Shown here: in pieces, positions 1 to 7,902 of the stretch
How the letters are laid out: each line of letters opens with the position of its first letter
How positions within the stretch are numbered: position 1 is the stretch's first letter
Program-made: the position numbers and the translations under genes
Origin: Bacteroidaceae bacterium
Lineage (GTDB): Bacteria; Bacteroidota; Bacteroidia; Bacteroidales; Bacteroidaceae
Direction: 5' to 3'
NCBI GenBank assembly: GCA_017622495.1
Contig: JAGAQY010000051.1
Span: forward strand, 1-64,000
Length of the DNA stretch: 64,000 nt
Notes under the pieces: generated by a model
Database searches by the model: none
What the model saw: the letters and a program-made list of their open reading frames with translations, nothing else
Told to the model about the DNA's origin: nothing

Positions 1-311
1 TAATTGAGAATTGAGAATTAAAAATCTGATAGTTACAATACGCCGTGTGTACAATAATCCACATCCACGACCCCTTGGCAACCCCTTGGCATGTGAATTG
101 AAAATTGAAAATTAATAATTGAAAGTTATGGGCGGATGATTTCCCTTGCCAAGGGGTGGCAGGTGGGGTTGGCAGCAGCATTACATAATGAAAGTCAGTT
201 ATTTACCAAGTGTTTTGCCGTGCCAATGCCAAGGGGTAAATGCAAATCATTATATAGCTGAAATAGGTGCTTGCTGTACCCTGAAGAGTGTCTTTTCGGA
301 GCCTGAAACAG

Positions 312-347
312 TTAGAATCTGTTTTAAAATTATCGCTAATATGTTTT
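312..347 (+). repeat. 36-base direct repeat, copy 1
   Basis: The 36 bases match 2482-2517 with a single G/A difference. The sequence begins TTAGAATCTGTTTTAAAATT. The two copies flank the phosphohexomutase gene and its promoter. Confidence 0.85.
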
Positions 348-356
348 AGAATCGCA

Positions 357-444
357 TGTGCGTTTTCGGAAAAAGGCAGGTGCGTTTTTCAAAAATCGCA
401 CATGCGATTTTGAAAAAAGGGACATGCGATTTTGTGGCGTTGCA
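357..444. repeat. degenerate tandem array, four 22-base units (array A)
   Basis: The units start at 357, 379, 401 and 423 and share a core like ATGCGATTTTG. Units two and three together form a perfect inverted repeat, AAAATCGCA (392-400) against TGCGATTTT (403-411). There are no spacers between units, so this is not a CRISPR array. A 14-base remnant (445-458) joins it to array B. Confidence 0.75.
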
Positions 445-458
445 CCTGAGAAAAATTC

Positions 459-556
459 AGTATAGCGAATGTGAAAAAACAGTGTACTGAATGGAAGAAA
501 ACAGTACACTGAATAAAAGTAAACAGTGTACTAAATAGAAAAATTCAGTGTATTGT
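459..556. repeat. degenerate tandem array, 22-base units (array B)
   Basis: Four full units start at 459, 481, 503 and 525, with a partial unit at 547. The shared core is AGTGTACTGAAT followed by an A-rich tail. Within units AGTGTACT and AGTACACT are close to palindromic. The period is the same as in array A although the sequence is different. Confidence 0.8.
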
Positions 557-583
557 TTTTTATCATCATATCAGGGGATAAAT

Positions 584-609
584 ATAGGACGGCCATGTGG
601 CCGTCCTAT
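584..609 (-). terminator. hairpin terminator of the phosphohexomutase gene
   Basis: A perfect 12-base stem (584-595 with 598-609, core AGGACGGCC/GGCCGTCCT) lies 25 bases past the stop codon. The T-run on the minus strand is weak. Confidence 0.6.
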
Positions 610-633
610 TCATTTGATATGGTAGTTGCTGAA

Positions 634-2373
634 TCAGATACCCAGCGACTTCTTCATTGCCTCGATCTTGGCTGCTGCCTTGGCATCGGCCTCGGCATAG
701 TCGGCACGGCTGGCCATGGTACCCTTGGCTTCCATGTAGAACTTGATCTTGGGTTCTGTGCCTGAGGGGCGTACCGATACCTTGTCGCCTTCGGCGGTGA
801 AGTATTGCAGCACGTTGGATGTCTCGGGCATGTCGAGCTTGGTCACGTTGCCTTCGGCATCGCGGGCCTCGAGGGTCTTGTAGTCCTTGCTGCATACGAT
901 GGGGATGCCGGCCATCTCGCGGGGAGGATTGGCGCGGAAGTTCTCCATCATCTGCTTGATCTCGTCGGCGCCGCTCTTACCGGGCTTCACTACGCTCACG
1001 GCTACCTCTTTGGAGAATCCGTATTCCACGTAGATGTCCATGAGCAGTTCGTAGAGGGTCTTGCCATTGTCCTTGGCCCATGCAGCCACCTCAGCAATCA
1101 GGCAGCATGCTGACACGGCATCCTTGTCGCGGCAGAAGTCCTCAGCGAGGAAGCCGTAGCTCTCTTCACCACCACCGATGTAGGTCTTCTTGCCTTCGCG
1201 CAGACGAATCTCGCGGGCAATCCACTTGAAGCCGGTGTAGCAGTCGAGCATCTCGAGGTTGTTCTTCTCGGCAATCTCCTTGATGACCTCGGTAGTCACG
1301 ATGGTCTTCACCACAAACTCGTTGCCGGTCATCTTGCCCAGCTTGGTGTATTGGGTGATGATGTAGTAGAGATACATCATACAGGTCTGGTTACCATTGA
1401 TGAGTACCCACTCGCCCTTGTCGTCCTTGCAGGCAATACCTACGCGGTCGGCATCGGGGTCAGAGGCCATCACGAGGTCGGCATCGAGCTGCTTGGCGAG
1501 GTTGAGTGCCATGGTGAGCGCTTCGGGGTTCTCGGGGTTGGGAGAGATGACGGTGGGGAAGTTACCGTCTTTGATCATCTGCTCGGCTACGCAGTTCACG
1601 TTGGTGAAGCCCCAGTCGGCCAAGGCAGAGGGGATGAGCACACGGCCGCAGCCATGGATGGGAGTATACACGATCTTGAGGTCGGCATGACGCTTCACCA
1701 CCTCGGGATCAATCATCACGGTGTGTACAGCATCGAGGAATGGCTTGTCTACATCCTCACCGATGATCTGGATAAGGTCTTTGTTGCCCTGGAACTTGAT
1801 GTCGGTAGCCTTCACCTTGTTCACCTCGTCGATGATGCCCTTGTCGTGGGGAGCGAGCACCTGTGCGCCATCGTCCCAGTAGGCCTTGTAGCCGTTATAC
1901 TCGCGGGGGTTGTGGCTGGCAGTGATGTTGACACCGCTCTGACAGCCGAGGTGGCGGATGGCGAATGAGATTTCGGGTGTGGGGCGAAGGTCCTCAAAGA
2001 GATACACCTTGATGCCGTTGGCCGAGAAGATGTCGGCTACGGTCTCAGCAAAGAGGCGGCTGTTGTTGCGGCAGTCGTGGCCCACAACGACAGAGATTTG
2101 CTCCATGCCGGCAAAGTTCTTGTTGAGGTAGTTGGCAAGTCCCTGAGTAGCTGCACCCACGGTGTAGATGTTCATGCGGTTGCTGCCTACGCCCATGATA
2201 CCGCGCAGACCGCCAGTACCGAACTCGAGGTCCTGATAGAATGAGTCTACAAGCTCTGTCTTGTCGTCCTTCTCGAGCATAGCCTTCACTTCTGCCTGTG
2301 TGGCAGCATCATAAGCCGGCGACAGCCATTCGTTGGCTTTCGCGGTCACCTGTTTCAAAAGTTCCTGATCCAT
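634..2373 (-). CDS. phosphoglucomutase/phosphomannomutase family protein
   Basis: A cytoplasmic alpha-D-phosphohexomutase that interconverts sugar 1- and 6-phosphates, feeding glycolysis, glycogen and nucleotide-sugar synthesis. The 579-residue product has all four family loops: the phosphoserine loop TASHNP (about residues 151-156), the metal loop DPDADR (305-310), the sugar-binding loop GGGEESYGF (400-408) and the C-terminal phosphate-binding RPSGTEPK. The length fits the long PGM2/PgcA-like branch. I chose the ATG at 2373 because the protein then begins at the normal family N-terminus; the frame is open for 16 further codons upstream. A minus-strand promoter (2447-2477) lies about 75 bases upstream. 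It appears to be a single-gene unit with its own terminator. Substrate preference for glucose or mannose cannot be read from the sequence. Confidence 0.95.
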   Translation of the reverse strand: MDQELLKQVTAKANEWLSPAYDAATQAEVKAMLEKDDKTELVDSFYQDLEFGTGGLRGIMGVGSNRMNIYTVGAATQGLANYLNKNFAGMEQISVVVGHDCRNNSRLFAETVADIFSANGIKVYLFEDLRPTPEISFAIRHLGCQSGVNITASHNPREYNGYKAYWDDGAQVLAPHDKGIIDEVNKVKATDIKFQGNKDLIQIIGEDVDKPFLDAVHTVMIDPEVVKRHADLKIVYTPIHGCGRVLIPSALADWGFTNVNCVAEQMIKDGNFPTVISPNPENPEALTMALNLAKQLDADLVMASDPDADRVGIACKDDKGEWVLINGNQTCMMYLYYIITQYTKLGKMTGNEFVVKTIVTTEVIKEIAEKNNLEMLDCYTGFKWIAREIRLREGKKTYIGGGEESYGFLAEDFCRDKDAVSACCLIAEVAAWAKDNGKTLYELLMDIYVEYGFSKEVAVSVVKPGKSGADEIKQMMENFRANPPREMAGIPIVCSKDYKTLEARDAEGNVTKLDMPETSNVLQYFTAEGDKVSVRPSGTEPKIKFYMEAKGTMASRADYAEADAKAAAKIEAMKKSLGI

Positions 2374-2446
2374 TGTTCTATTTCTTGAGTTATAAGTTTG
2401 AGTTTTATTCTTTATTGTCAACAGTCAACATTAATCGTTCAATGTA

Positions 2447-2477
2447 CAAAGATAGTGATTAGTTTCTTCCCTACAAA
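2447..2477 (-). promoter_or_regulatory. promoter of the phosphohexomutase gene
   Basis: On the minus strand TTTG (2474-2477) is followed after 19 bases by TATCTTTG (2447-2454). This fits the Bacteroidetes sigma consensus TTTG-N19-21-TAnnTTTG. Confidence 0.7.
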
Positions 2478-2481
2478 AACT

Positions 2482-2517
2482 TTAGAATCTGTTTTAAAAT
2501 TATCACTAATATGTTTT
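2482..2517 (+). repeat. 36-base direct repeat, copy 2
   Basis: Second copy of the sequence at 312-347, with one mismatch. It lies just upstream of the promoter of the phosphohexomutase gene and past the end of the RSH gene. Confidence 0.85.
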
Positions 2518-2562
2518 GATATGCTTTTCGGTTTATCCGAGGTTTTTTGGGGCATCTTTTTG

Positions 2563-4440
2563 TTAATAGCTACGCAATCCATATACATTGGGGAGAGCGG
2601 CTATGGCATCCTTGAGTTCCTGAATCTCACTATGCGAATGCACATATACCTCAAAGTCTGTAGACACGATGTCGTCGACTATCGTAGAATGCAGATTGCC
2701 GAGACTCAGTGCCATACGGTCAGAAATAAGAGACACGATGGTCAGGAGGAGCTGGTCTTTATTGACCGACTTGACATGGAAGTGTATAGGGAATGCCATT
2801 TGCTCAAACTGGGCCATACTCACGTCTTCTACAATACAGTCACCTGACTGTGCCGCTTTCTCGATAGCCTTGCGGCAATGACACTGATGAACCTCTGTGC
2901 GCCCATCAGAGAGCTTAAATCCTATAATCTCATCTCCAAAAATGGGTTTGCAGACGGGACAACGCAGAAACTCCTCATTGACCTTGTTGGCCTGATGATT
3001 GAGGAAACGACGGATGCCGTTGCGTGCCTTATAGGTGACTACACTATCGAGCCATGACTTGTCGATCGAGGGCACCTCATCAGTGCCTATACGTACACGG
3101 TCGCCCTTGCGAAGCACCGTCTTGGCCGAGCACAACTTATCGTTGATGACAGCAAACTTCATCTGCTCGCCCACCTTGTTGTGAATCTCAAAGGCAAAAT
3201 CGATGGCTGTAGCTCCCTTGGGGAGCACTACCATCTTGCCCTTCGGGGTGAACACATAGATGTCGTCCTCGTAGAAGGTAGAGCGCACGTCTTCCATGAA
3301 GCCGCCATTCTTGCCTTGCTCGGCAATCTCCTTGAGCACTACGCGGAAATTCTCTATCCAGCGATCTACACCATGCTCACGCTCAACCAGACAACCGATA
3401 TTGGCTATACGCCTCATTTCCGACGAGGCGATATGTACCTCCATCCATCGTCCCTCATTGCCCATGAGCTTGCAATGCAGGCTACGATAGTTATTGTCTT
3501 TTGACACATCGAGGTAGCTATTCATGCTACCTGGCTTCTCGGTATATATATTAGATACTATGGAGTAGACAAGCAATGCCATCTCCTTCTCGCTCATCTG
3601 CTTCTGCTTCCAGTTCTTGTAGACGATATGAACGATACGTATATGCTCAACCTCAGAAAAAGCGATGCTGTCTTCCTGCATCTTGGCCCAGATGGAGTAT
3701 GCTGAGCGGGGTTCACATACGACAGTGGCCTCGATACCCCTGCGCTCCAACGCATCACGTAGAGGAGCCATCCAGGCCTCTGCCGCATCGGCATGAGCCT
3801 TTACATAGCGTGCAATCTGACCCTTCACTTCATCGTATTCGTTGGGCAAACGATAACGGAAGCTCAAATTCTCCAGTTCGGTCTTTATACGATACAACCC
3901 CAGACGATTGGCCAAGGGTGCATAGAAATAGTCGGTTTCAGAGGCTATCTTCAATCGCTTATGCGGTAGCATGGAATCCAATGTGCGCATATTGTGCAGA
4001 CGGTCGGCCAACTTGAGCAACAAGGCACGGATATCATAATGGATAGACTGCAGCATCTGCTTGTAGTTGTCGACCTGCAGGGAGGTCTCATACTTGTCGG
4101 CCTTGCGCTTGGTGACTACATTGACCAGCATGGCCACATCCTCGCCAAACATCTCGCGTATCTCCTTCACGGTGTGGTCTGTATCTTCCACCACATCGTG
4201 CAGCAACGCTGCACATATAGGGTTGGCACCGAGGCCTATTTCGTTTGCCACGATCATAGCCACTGCTATGGGATGCAGTATGTAGGGCTCACCGCTCTTG
4301 CGGCGCTGCGGGCGATGGGCCTCCTCGGCCAAATCGTAGGCACGGTGTACTCTATCTATCTCCTCACTTGTAAAACCGCGCTTGTCGACACAGTCAAACA
4401 ACTCTTTTTTGGCATCAGATACCATCTTTTCGTAATCCAT
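2563..4440 (-). CDS. RelA/SpoT-family (p)ppGpp hydrolase, synthetase domain divergent
   Basis: A 625-residue RSH protein that would set (p)ppGpp levels in the stringent response. The HD hydrolase domain is intact, with HDVVED (residues 81-86) and LADRLHN (about 144-150). The synthetase domain (about 230-345) is recognisable by YSIWAKM, NNYRSLH and MEVHI. However, the usual Asp of the DLxAxR motif is replaced by Glu (E263, five before R268), and EVQIRT has become EVHIAS. A TGS domain (about 392-450) and a C-terminal ACT domain (about 553-625) follow. At 625 residues it is shorter than the roughly 740 of full-length Rel. From family knowledge I infer a mainly hydrolytic, SpoT-like role. It lies 63 bases past the efflux operon on the same strand, with a possible promoter of its own at 4468-4500. 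Confidence 0.88.
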   Translation of the reverse strand: MDYEKMVSDAKKELFDCVDKRGFTSEEIDRVHRAYDLAEEAHRPQRRKSGEPYILHPIAVAMIVANEIGLGANPICAALLHDVVEDTDHTVKEIREMFGEDVAMLVNVVTKRKADKYETSLQVDNYKQMLQSIHYDIRALLLKLADRLHNMRTLDSMLPHKRLKIASETDYFYAPLANRLGLYRIKTELENLSFRYRLPNEYDEVKGQIARYVKAHADAAEAWMAPLRDALERRGIEATVVCEPRSAYSIWAKMQEDSIAFSEVEHIRIVHIVYKNWKQKQMSEKEMALLVYSIVSNIYTEKPGSMNSYLDVSKDNNYRSLHCKLMGNEGRWMEVHIASSEMRRIANIGCLVEREHGVDRWIENFRVVLKEIAEQGKNGGFMEDVRSTFYEDDIYVFTPKGKMVVLPKGATAIDFAFEIHNKVGEQMKFAVINDKLCSAKTVLRKGDRVRIGTDEVPSIDKSWLDSVVTYKARNGIRRFLNHQANKVNEEFLRCPVCKPIFGDEIIGFKLSDGRTEVHQCHCRKAIEKAAQSGDCIVEDVSMAQFEQMAFPIHFHVKSVNKDQLLLTIVSLISDRMALSLGNLHSTIVDDIVSTDFEVYVHSHSEIQELKDAIAALPNVYGLRSY

Positions 4441-4467
4441 AGCACGCTGTCATTCGTTTGATAGACG

Positions 4468-4500
4468 CAAAAATACGAAATATTTCATAAAAATCGTAAA
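4468..4500 (-). promoter_or_regulatory. possible promoter of the RelA/SpoT-family gene
   Basis: On the minus strand TTTA (4497-4500) precedes TATTTTTG (4468-4475) by 21 bases. The -7 box is a full match and the -33 box has one mismatch. Confidence 0.5.
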
Positions 4501-4503
4501 AAG

Positions 4504-5697
4504 TTAGAATTTATCTGATGATACACGATGCAACTTACCTTTGTACACTGCTACAGCCAAAAAAAGATAGACTATGGCCTGTATATATAATACAAGGAGT
4601 TCGCCCTGCACATCGGCCAACGAGGCCCCCATGCTGTTGAGTTTGACAAATGCCAGCACTGCAGGAGCAGCAGGGACTATGTAATGTACTGCTTGCCAGT
4701 ACCAAGGCATCAGCTCGAGCGGATAGGAAACGCCCGAGAGAAAGATGAGTCCGATAGAGAAGAATGCAATAATCAGAATGGGAGCCTCGGCATCGGTGTA
4801 CCATCGCGACAGGGTGAGCCCAAGAAACGAAGTTGCACAGATATAGGGCACAAGCATGGCTGCCAGTGCATAACCGGAGGCACGGTGAGGAATATTGAAT
4901 ACCAACGGTAAGAATCCTATCAGAAAGAAAGCGAATATGCCATACAGGACAAGATATGTGGCACTCTTGCCGCAAACCAGGGACAGAGCGGTGCGGATGC
5001 GGCTTCGCCTTAGCCTGCCATAGGGCTCTAACAGACGTCTTTTACTCTCATTGCCTGCCATCATGGCCACAAGCATCATCAGGGTCTGGAAGATGATGAT
5101 CATCAGTACCGAGGGGATGAGATATATGCCATAGCCTTCGTCGGGATTATAGAGCGCAGTACCCACAACCTCTACCGCCTGACGGGAAGCTACAGCCAGC
5201 AGCTCTTGGGGCGTGAGGAACTCGACCAGTTGCATACGGTACATGCCATCCATAGCCTCCATCACCTGGAGGTTGGCCCTCTCCAGTGCTTCATAATAGA
5301 GAAACGCATCTGTAGACGCATAGAAGGGAAACACCGACTCCTCACCTCTATATAGGCGCTGCTCGAAATCATGTGGAAGATACAATACGCCAAACACCTG
5401 GCCGCTGAGCATCTGTTGCTTGGCCGCGAGCATATCTTCGGCATACGTGGAGACCGACACCTCAGGGGTGGCATCGATAAGGCGGATATAGCGCCTGCTC
5501 AACGCCGTATGCGAATGGTCGACTACTGCTATGGGGACGCCGTGCACCACATTGGGCGCATACATATAATTATATAGGAGACCATAAAAGAATACTCCGC
5601 CAACCAGCACCAACAAAACGGCATAGCTGCGGCTGATCGCACGAAACTCACGCATGGCCACACGAAAGCACAACGGGTATCTACTCCAACGTATCAT
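4504..5697 (-). CDS. ABC-2 type transport permease (second of two)
   Basis: A 397-residue inner-membrane protein of the ABC2_membrane_3 type found with HlyD-like adaptors. There is one N-terminal membrane segment (about residues 25-45), then a large extracytoplasmic domain of about 150 residues starting near VPIAVVDHSHT, then five to six C-terminal membrane segments (from about residue 190). It resembles the permease encoded just upstream and overlaps it by 17 bases, so the two are probably translated together and form a heterodimer. The operon reads TolC-HlyD-permease-permease. No ATP-binding subunit is encoded next to it, unlike the YbhFSR arrangement of Escherichia coli. The substrate is unknown; drug or lipid export is typical of such systems. 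Confidence 0.85.
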   Translation of the reverse strand: MIRWSRYPLCFRVAMREFRAISRSYAVLLVLVGGVFFYGLLYNYMYAPNVVHGVPIAVVDHSHTALSRRYIRLIDATPEVSVSTYAEDMLAAKQQMLSGQVFGVLYLPHDFEQRLYRGEESVFPFYASTDAFLYYEALERANLQVMEAMDGMYRMQLVEFLTPQELLAVASRQAVEVVGTALYNPDEGYGIYLIPSVLMIIIFQTLMMLVAMMAGNESKRRLLEPYGRLRRSRIRTALSLVCGKSATYLVLYGIFAFFLIGFLPLVFNIPHRASGYALAAMLVPYICATSFLGLTLSRWYTDAEAPILIIAFFSIGLIFLSGVSYPLELMPWYWQAVHYIVPAAPAVLAFVKLNSMGASLADVQGELLVLYIQAIVYLFLAVAVYKGKLHRVSSDKF

Positions 5698-6874
5698 AGC
5701 GACGATTCATTAAAACGCTCTTCAAGCGCGGCAACACAAGCAACGAGACCAACGGGAACAGACAGAGCACGAGAAGCATAGGGCCGCAATCCCCCACCCC
5801 GCCACCAAAATAGACGATGCGCTGCATGGCTTCGGTGAAGTGACGCACGGGAAACAGTAAAGCCACATGCTGCACCACAGGATACATGGCTGCCAGCGGG
5901 AAGGTGAGGCCCGATAGCGTAGCGCCCAATGAGCCTACCATAGACACCACGCTAATGACAAGCGACAGCACCGGGAAAAGGGAATATAGGAACACGGCAA
6001 CCGCCTGTGTGGCTACGACAAACAGGACAGAGGTGAGAGCAAAAAGGCCCATACTACCCGCCAAGGGAATACGAAGCCAGCAGAAGAACACATAGTTGGC
6101 CAGCAGTGCCTCAAGCACGAAAAACAGGGTATAGGGAAGCAACTTGCCGCCGACAGCCACCACGATATTATTACCAGCCGAGCGCAGCCAAGCATGCGCA
6201 GAGCCCTGCTTGGCCTCACTGCCCAACGCATAGAGCGTGGTCAACAGCACAAGTATCTGAAACATGATGTAGTATATGGGCAAGGTGAGATATACAGCGT
6301 AGTCGAGCGACGGATTATAAAGTGCATGGTCATCGGAAGTCATGGGCAAGAGGAATGTCTGCATGCGCCCTGCAGCCACTCCCAAGGTCTCTGCCTCGAG
6401 CATGATGGGAGCCATGCGAACCGGTATGAGGGCTTGCTCAAAAGCCGACATCACCTCGCCACCTACCGCCAACAGTGCGTAATGATAGTAATAGCAGAGC
6501 ACAGCACTCTCGCCTCGCATTATACGGGATTCAAAGTCGGACGGGATGGAGAGGTATCCGTATATCTCCTTGCGCTGCACGGCACGGCGTGCACTGGCAT
6601 CATCGGTGTAGTGATGGGATACGGTGAAGGTAGGTACTGCCTCGATATTTCGTATAATACTGCGCGATGTAGCTGTATGGTCAGCATCAACAATGCCAAT
6701 GGGGAGATGACGCATCTGTCCGTCACCAAAGATCGTACACATGAAGAACAGGAGCATCAACGGCAAGACGACCGTAGATGCCAGATAGATGCGCCGCGAG
6801 GCCATGAGGCTACATTCACGGCGAAGGGTAGCTCGCAAAGCTGAAAGTTGAAAGATGAAAGATGAAAGTTCCAT
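5681..6874 (-). CDS. ABC-2 type transport permease (first of two)
   Basis: A 397-residue paralogue of the permease encoded downstream, with the same plan: an N-terminal membrane segment (about residues 30-50, rich in V, L and F), an extracytoplasmic domain with LPIGIVDADHTATSR, and several C-terminal membrane helices. The first 13 residues (MELSSFIFQLSAL) are encoded by a GAAAGT/GATGAAAGT microrepeat that forms one arm of an inverted repeat with the end of the hlyD-like gene. The N-terminus may therefore be repeat-derived, or the true start may be a later Met such as residue 24 (MASRRIYLAS). It probably pairs with the downstream permease. Confidence 0.83.
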   Translation of the reverse strand: MELSSFIFQLSALRATLRRECSLMASRRIYLASTVVLPLMLLFFMCTIFGDGQMRHLPIGIVDADHTATSRSIIRNIEAVPTFTVSHHYTDDASARRAVQRKEIYGYLSIPSDFESRIMRGESAVLCYYYHYALLAVGGEVMSAFEQALIPVRMAPIMLEAETLGVAAGRMQTFLLPMTSDDHALYNPSLDYAVYLTLPIYYIMFQILVLLTTLYALGSEAKQGSAHAWLRSAGNNIVVAVGGKLLPYTLFFVLEALLANYVFFCWLRIPLAGSMGLFALTSVLFVVATQAVAVFLYSLFPVLSLVISVVSMVGSLGATLSGLTFPLAAMYPVVQHVALLFPVRHFTEAMQRIVYFGGGVGDCGPMLLVLCLFPLVSLLVLPRLKSVLMNRRYDTLE

Positions 6875-6927
6875 ACACTCTATCCTCGTTCTTTTTATCT
6901 CTCCACTTTCATCTCTCCACTTTCAAC
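6847..6927. repeat. intercistronic inverted repeat, 23-base arms
   Basis: The left arm (6847-6869) and right arm (6905-6927) are inverted copies with three mismatches, built from GATGAAAGT-like microrepeats. One arm encodes the N-terminus of the downstream permease and the other the last codons of the hlyD-like gene. The hairpin therefore straddles the gap between the two genes. Confidence 0.8.
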
Positions 6928-7901
6928 TCGATTATCACCGTCATGCCCGGGCGTAATCCCTCGACGGGTGCGTCGGGACGCAACTTAATCTCAAAGGTAC
7001 GCATATCGTAACTGCCAGCCTGCTTCGTTGACTTCCAGGTGGCATAACTCCCAAGCGGACTGATATAATAGACCGTCAGCATGACATCGTCACGGGCAAG
7101 GGCCGGAACGCTCACGGAAAAGCGACGCCCCATACGGAAATGTGGCATCAGATCTTCACGCACATTAAATACGACATAGCTGTCATCAACCACCAGTGTC
7201 ATCACCGGGGTGCCTGGAGCAACCAGTTCGCCACGCTTGGGATAGATACCCGCAATCTGTCCGTCAGCAGGAGCCGTCAACTTGGCATCGACGAGCAATG
7301 CCGCCATCTCATCAACACTGCCTGCTGCTGCAGCCACCATGTCACGGCTGGCAGCAAGGTCTTCGCGCTGGGCACCCTCGGCAGCCATCAGGTATTGCTC
7401 ATAGGCCGCGCGCTCGGCAGCACGTGCCGAAAGCATGGCAGCCTCGGCTTCATCGAACCGCTGGCGTGCCACTACACTATCGGCATACAGGGCGTGTATG
7501 CGTTCGTAGGTCTTCGCAGCCAGCTCGGCTTGGCTCTTGGCCGAGAGCCACAACTGGTATGCCGCAGAGACGAGTTGCCGACGTGTGCCGGCATCGAGTT
7601 TCTTGTTTTCCTCCACCGTAGCCCGATGCAAGGCCTCGGTTTTCCGATATTGGGCCTGCACGATAGGACTATTGATAATCACCAGGGTATCGCCACGATG
7701 TACCCTATCGCCCTCATCAACGAGGAAAGAGTCGATGCGGCCCAGTAGCTTGCCACTAATACGTATCTCGGTAGCTTCGACCTCGCCCTGCAACACCAAA
7801 GGCGACTTACGACCCAGCAACAGCCATGCAGCCGTAGCGAGCAGGACAACGAGCAGCAATGCAATAAACGCTATCGAAACGAATCTCCTGTAGTCTTTCA
7901 T
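6909..7901 (-). CDS. HlyD-family periplasmic adaptor (membrane fusion protein)
   Basis: A 330-residue adaptor that would link the inner-membrane permeases to the TolC-like channel. It has an N-terminal membrane anchor (about residues 9-28), a first lipoyl half-motif around GRIDSFLVDEGDRVHRGDTL, an Ala/Glu-rich coiled-coil hairpin (about 85-205), a second lipoyl half (LTAPADGQIAGIYPKRGE) and a beta-barrel end. It starts one base downstream of the tolC-like stop. Its last codons lie in the microrepeat inverted repeat described separately. This architecture is common to drug- and lipid-export tripartite systems, and the cargo cannot be deduced. Confidence 0.9.
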   Translation of the reverse strand: MKDYRRFVSIAFIALLLVVLLATAAWLLLGRKSPLVLQGEVEATEIRISGKLLGRIDSFLVDEGDRVHRGDTLVIINSPIVQAQYRKTEALHRATVEENKKLDAGTRRQLVSAAYQLWLSAKSQAELAAKTYERIHALYADSVVARQRFDEAEAAMLSARAAERAAYEQYLMAAEGAQREDLAASRDMVAAAAGSVDEMAALLVDAKLTAPADGQIAGIYPKRGELVAPGTPVMTLVVDDSYVVFNVREDLMPHFRMGRRFSVSVPALARDDVMLTVYYISPLGSYATWKSTKQAGSYDMRTFEIKLRPDAPVEGLRPGMTVIIELKVER

Positions 7902-7902
7902 A

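Larger units (their letters stand above)
1..633. other. gene-free, repeat-rich region before the phosphohexomutase gene
   Basis: I see no credible gene here. Open frames are short and lack family features. The stretch holds AATTGA/AATTGAAA microrepeats (1-25 and 96-128), a perfect 12-base inverted repeat ACCCCTTGGCAA (70-81) against TTGCCAAGGGGT (146-157), a 36-base sequence repeated upstream of the next gene (312-347), two adjoining arrays of 22-base units (357-556), and the terminator hairpin of the minus-strand phosphohexomutase gene (584-609). It is best read as a convergent or terminal intergenic region that has gathered repeats. Confidence 0.7.

Noticed and set aside
146..349. Small plus-strand open frame near the window start
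   Set aside because: It lies in microrepeats, has no homology signal that I recognise and no promoter.
357..556. CRISPR array
   Set aside because: The repeats are head to tail without spacers, degenerate, and no cas gene is near.
7140..7748. Plus-strand frame of about 200 codons opposite the hlyD-like gene
   Set aside because: Antisense to a well-supported gene, with no domain or signal and no promoter.
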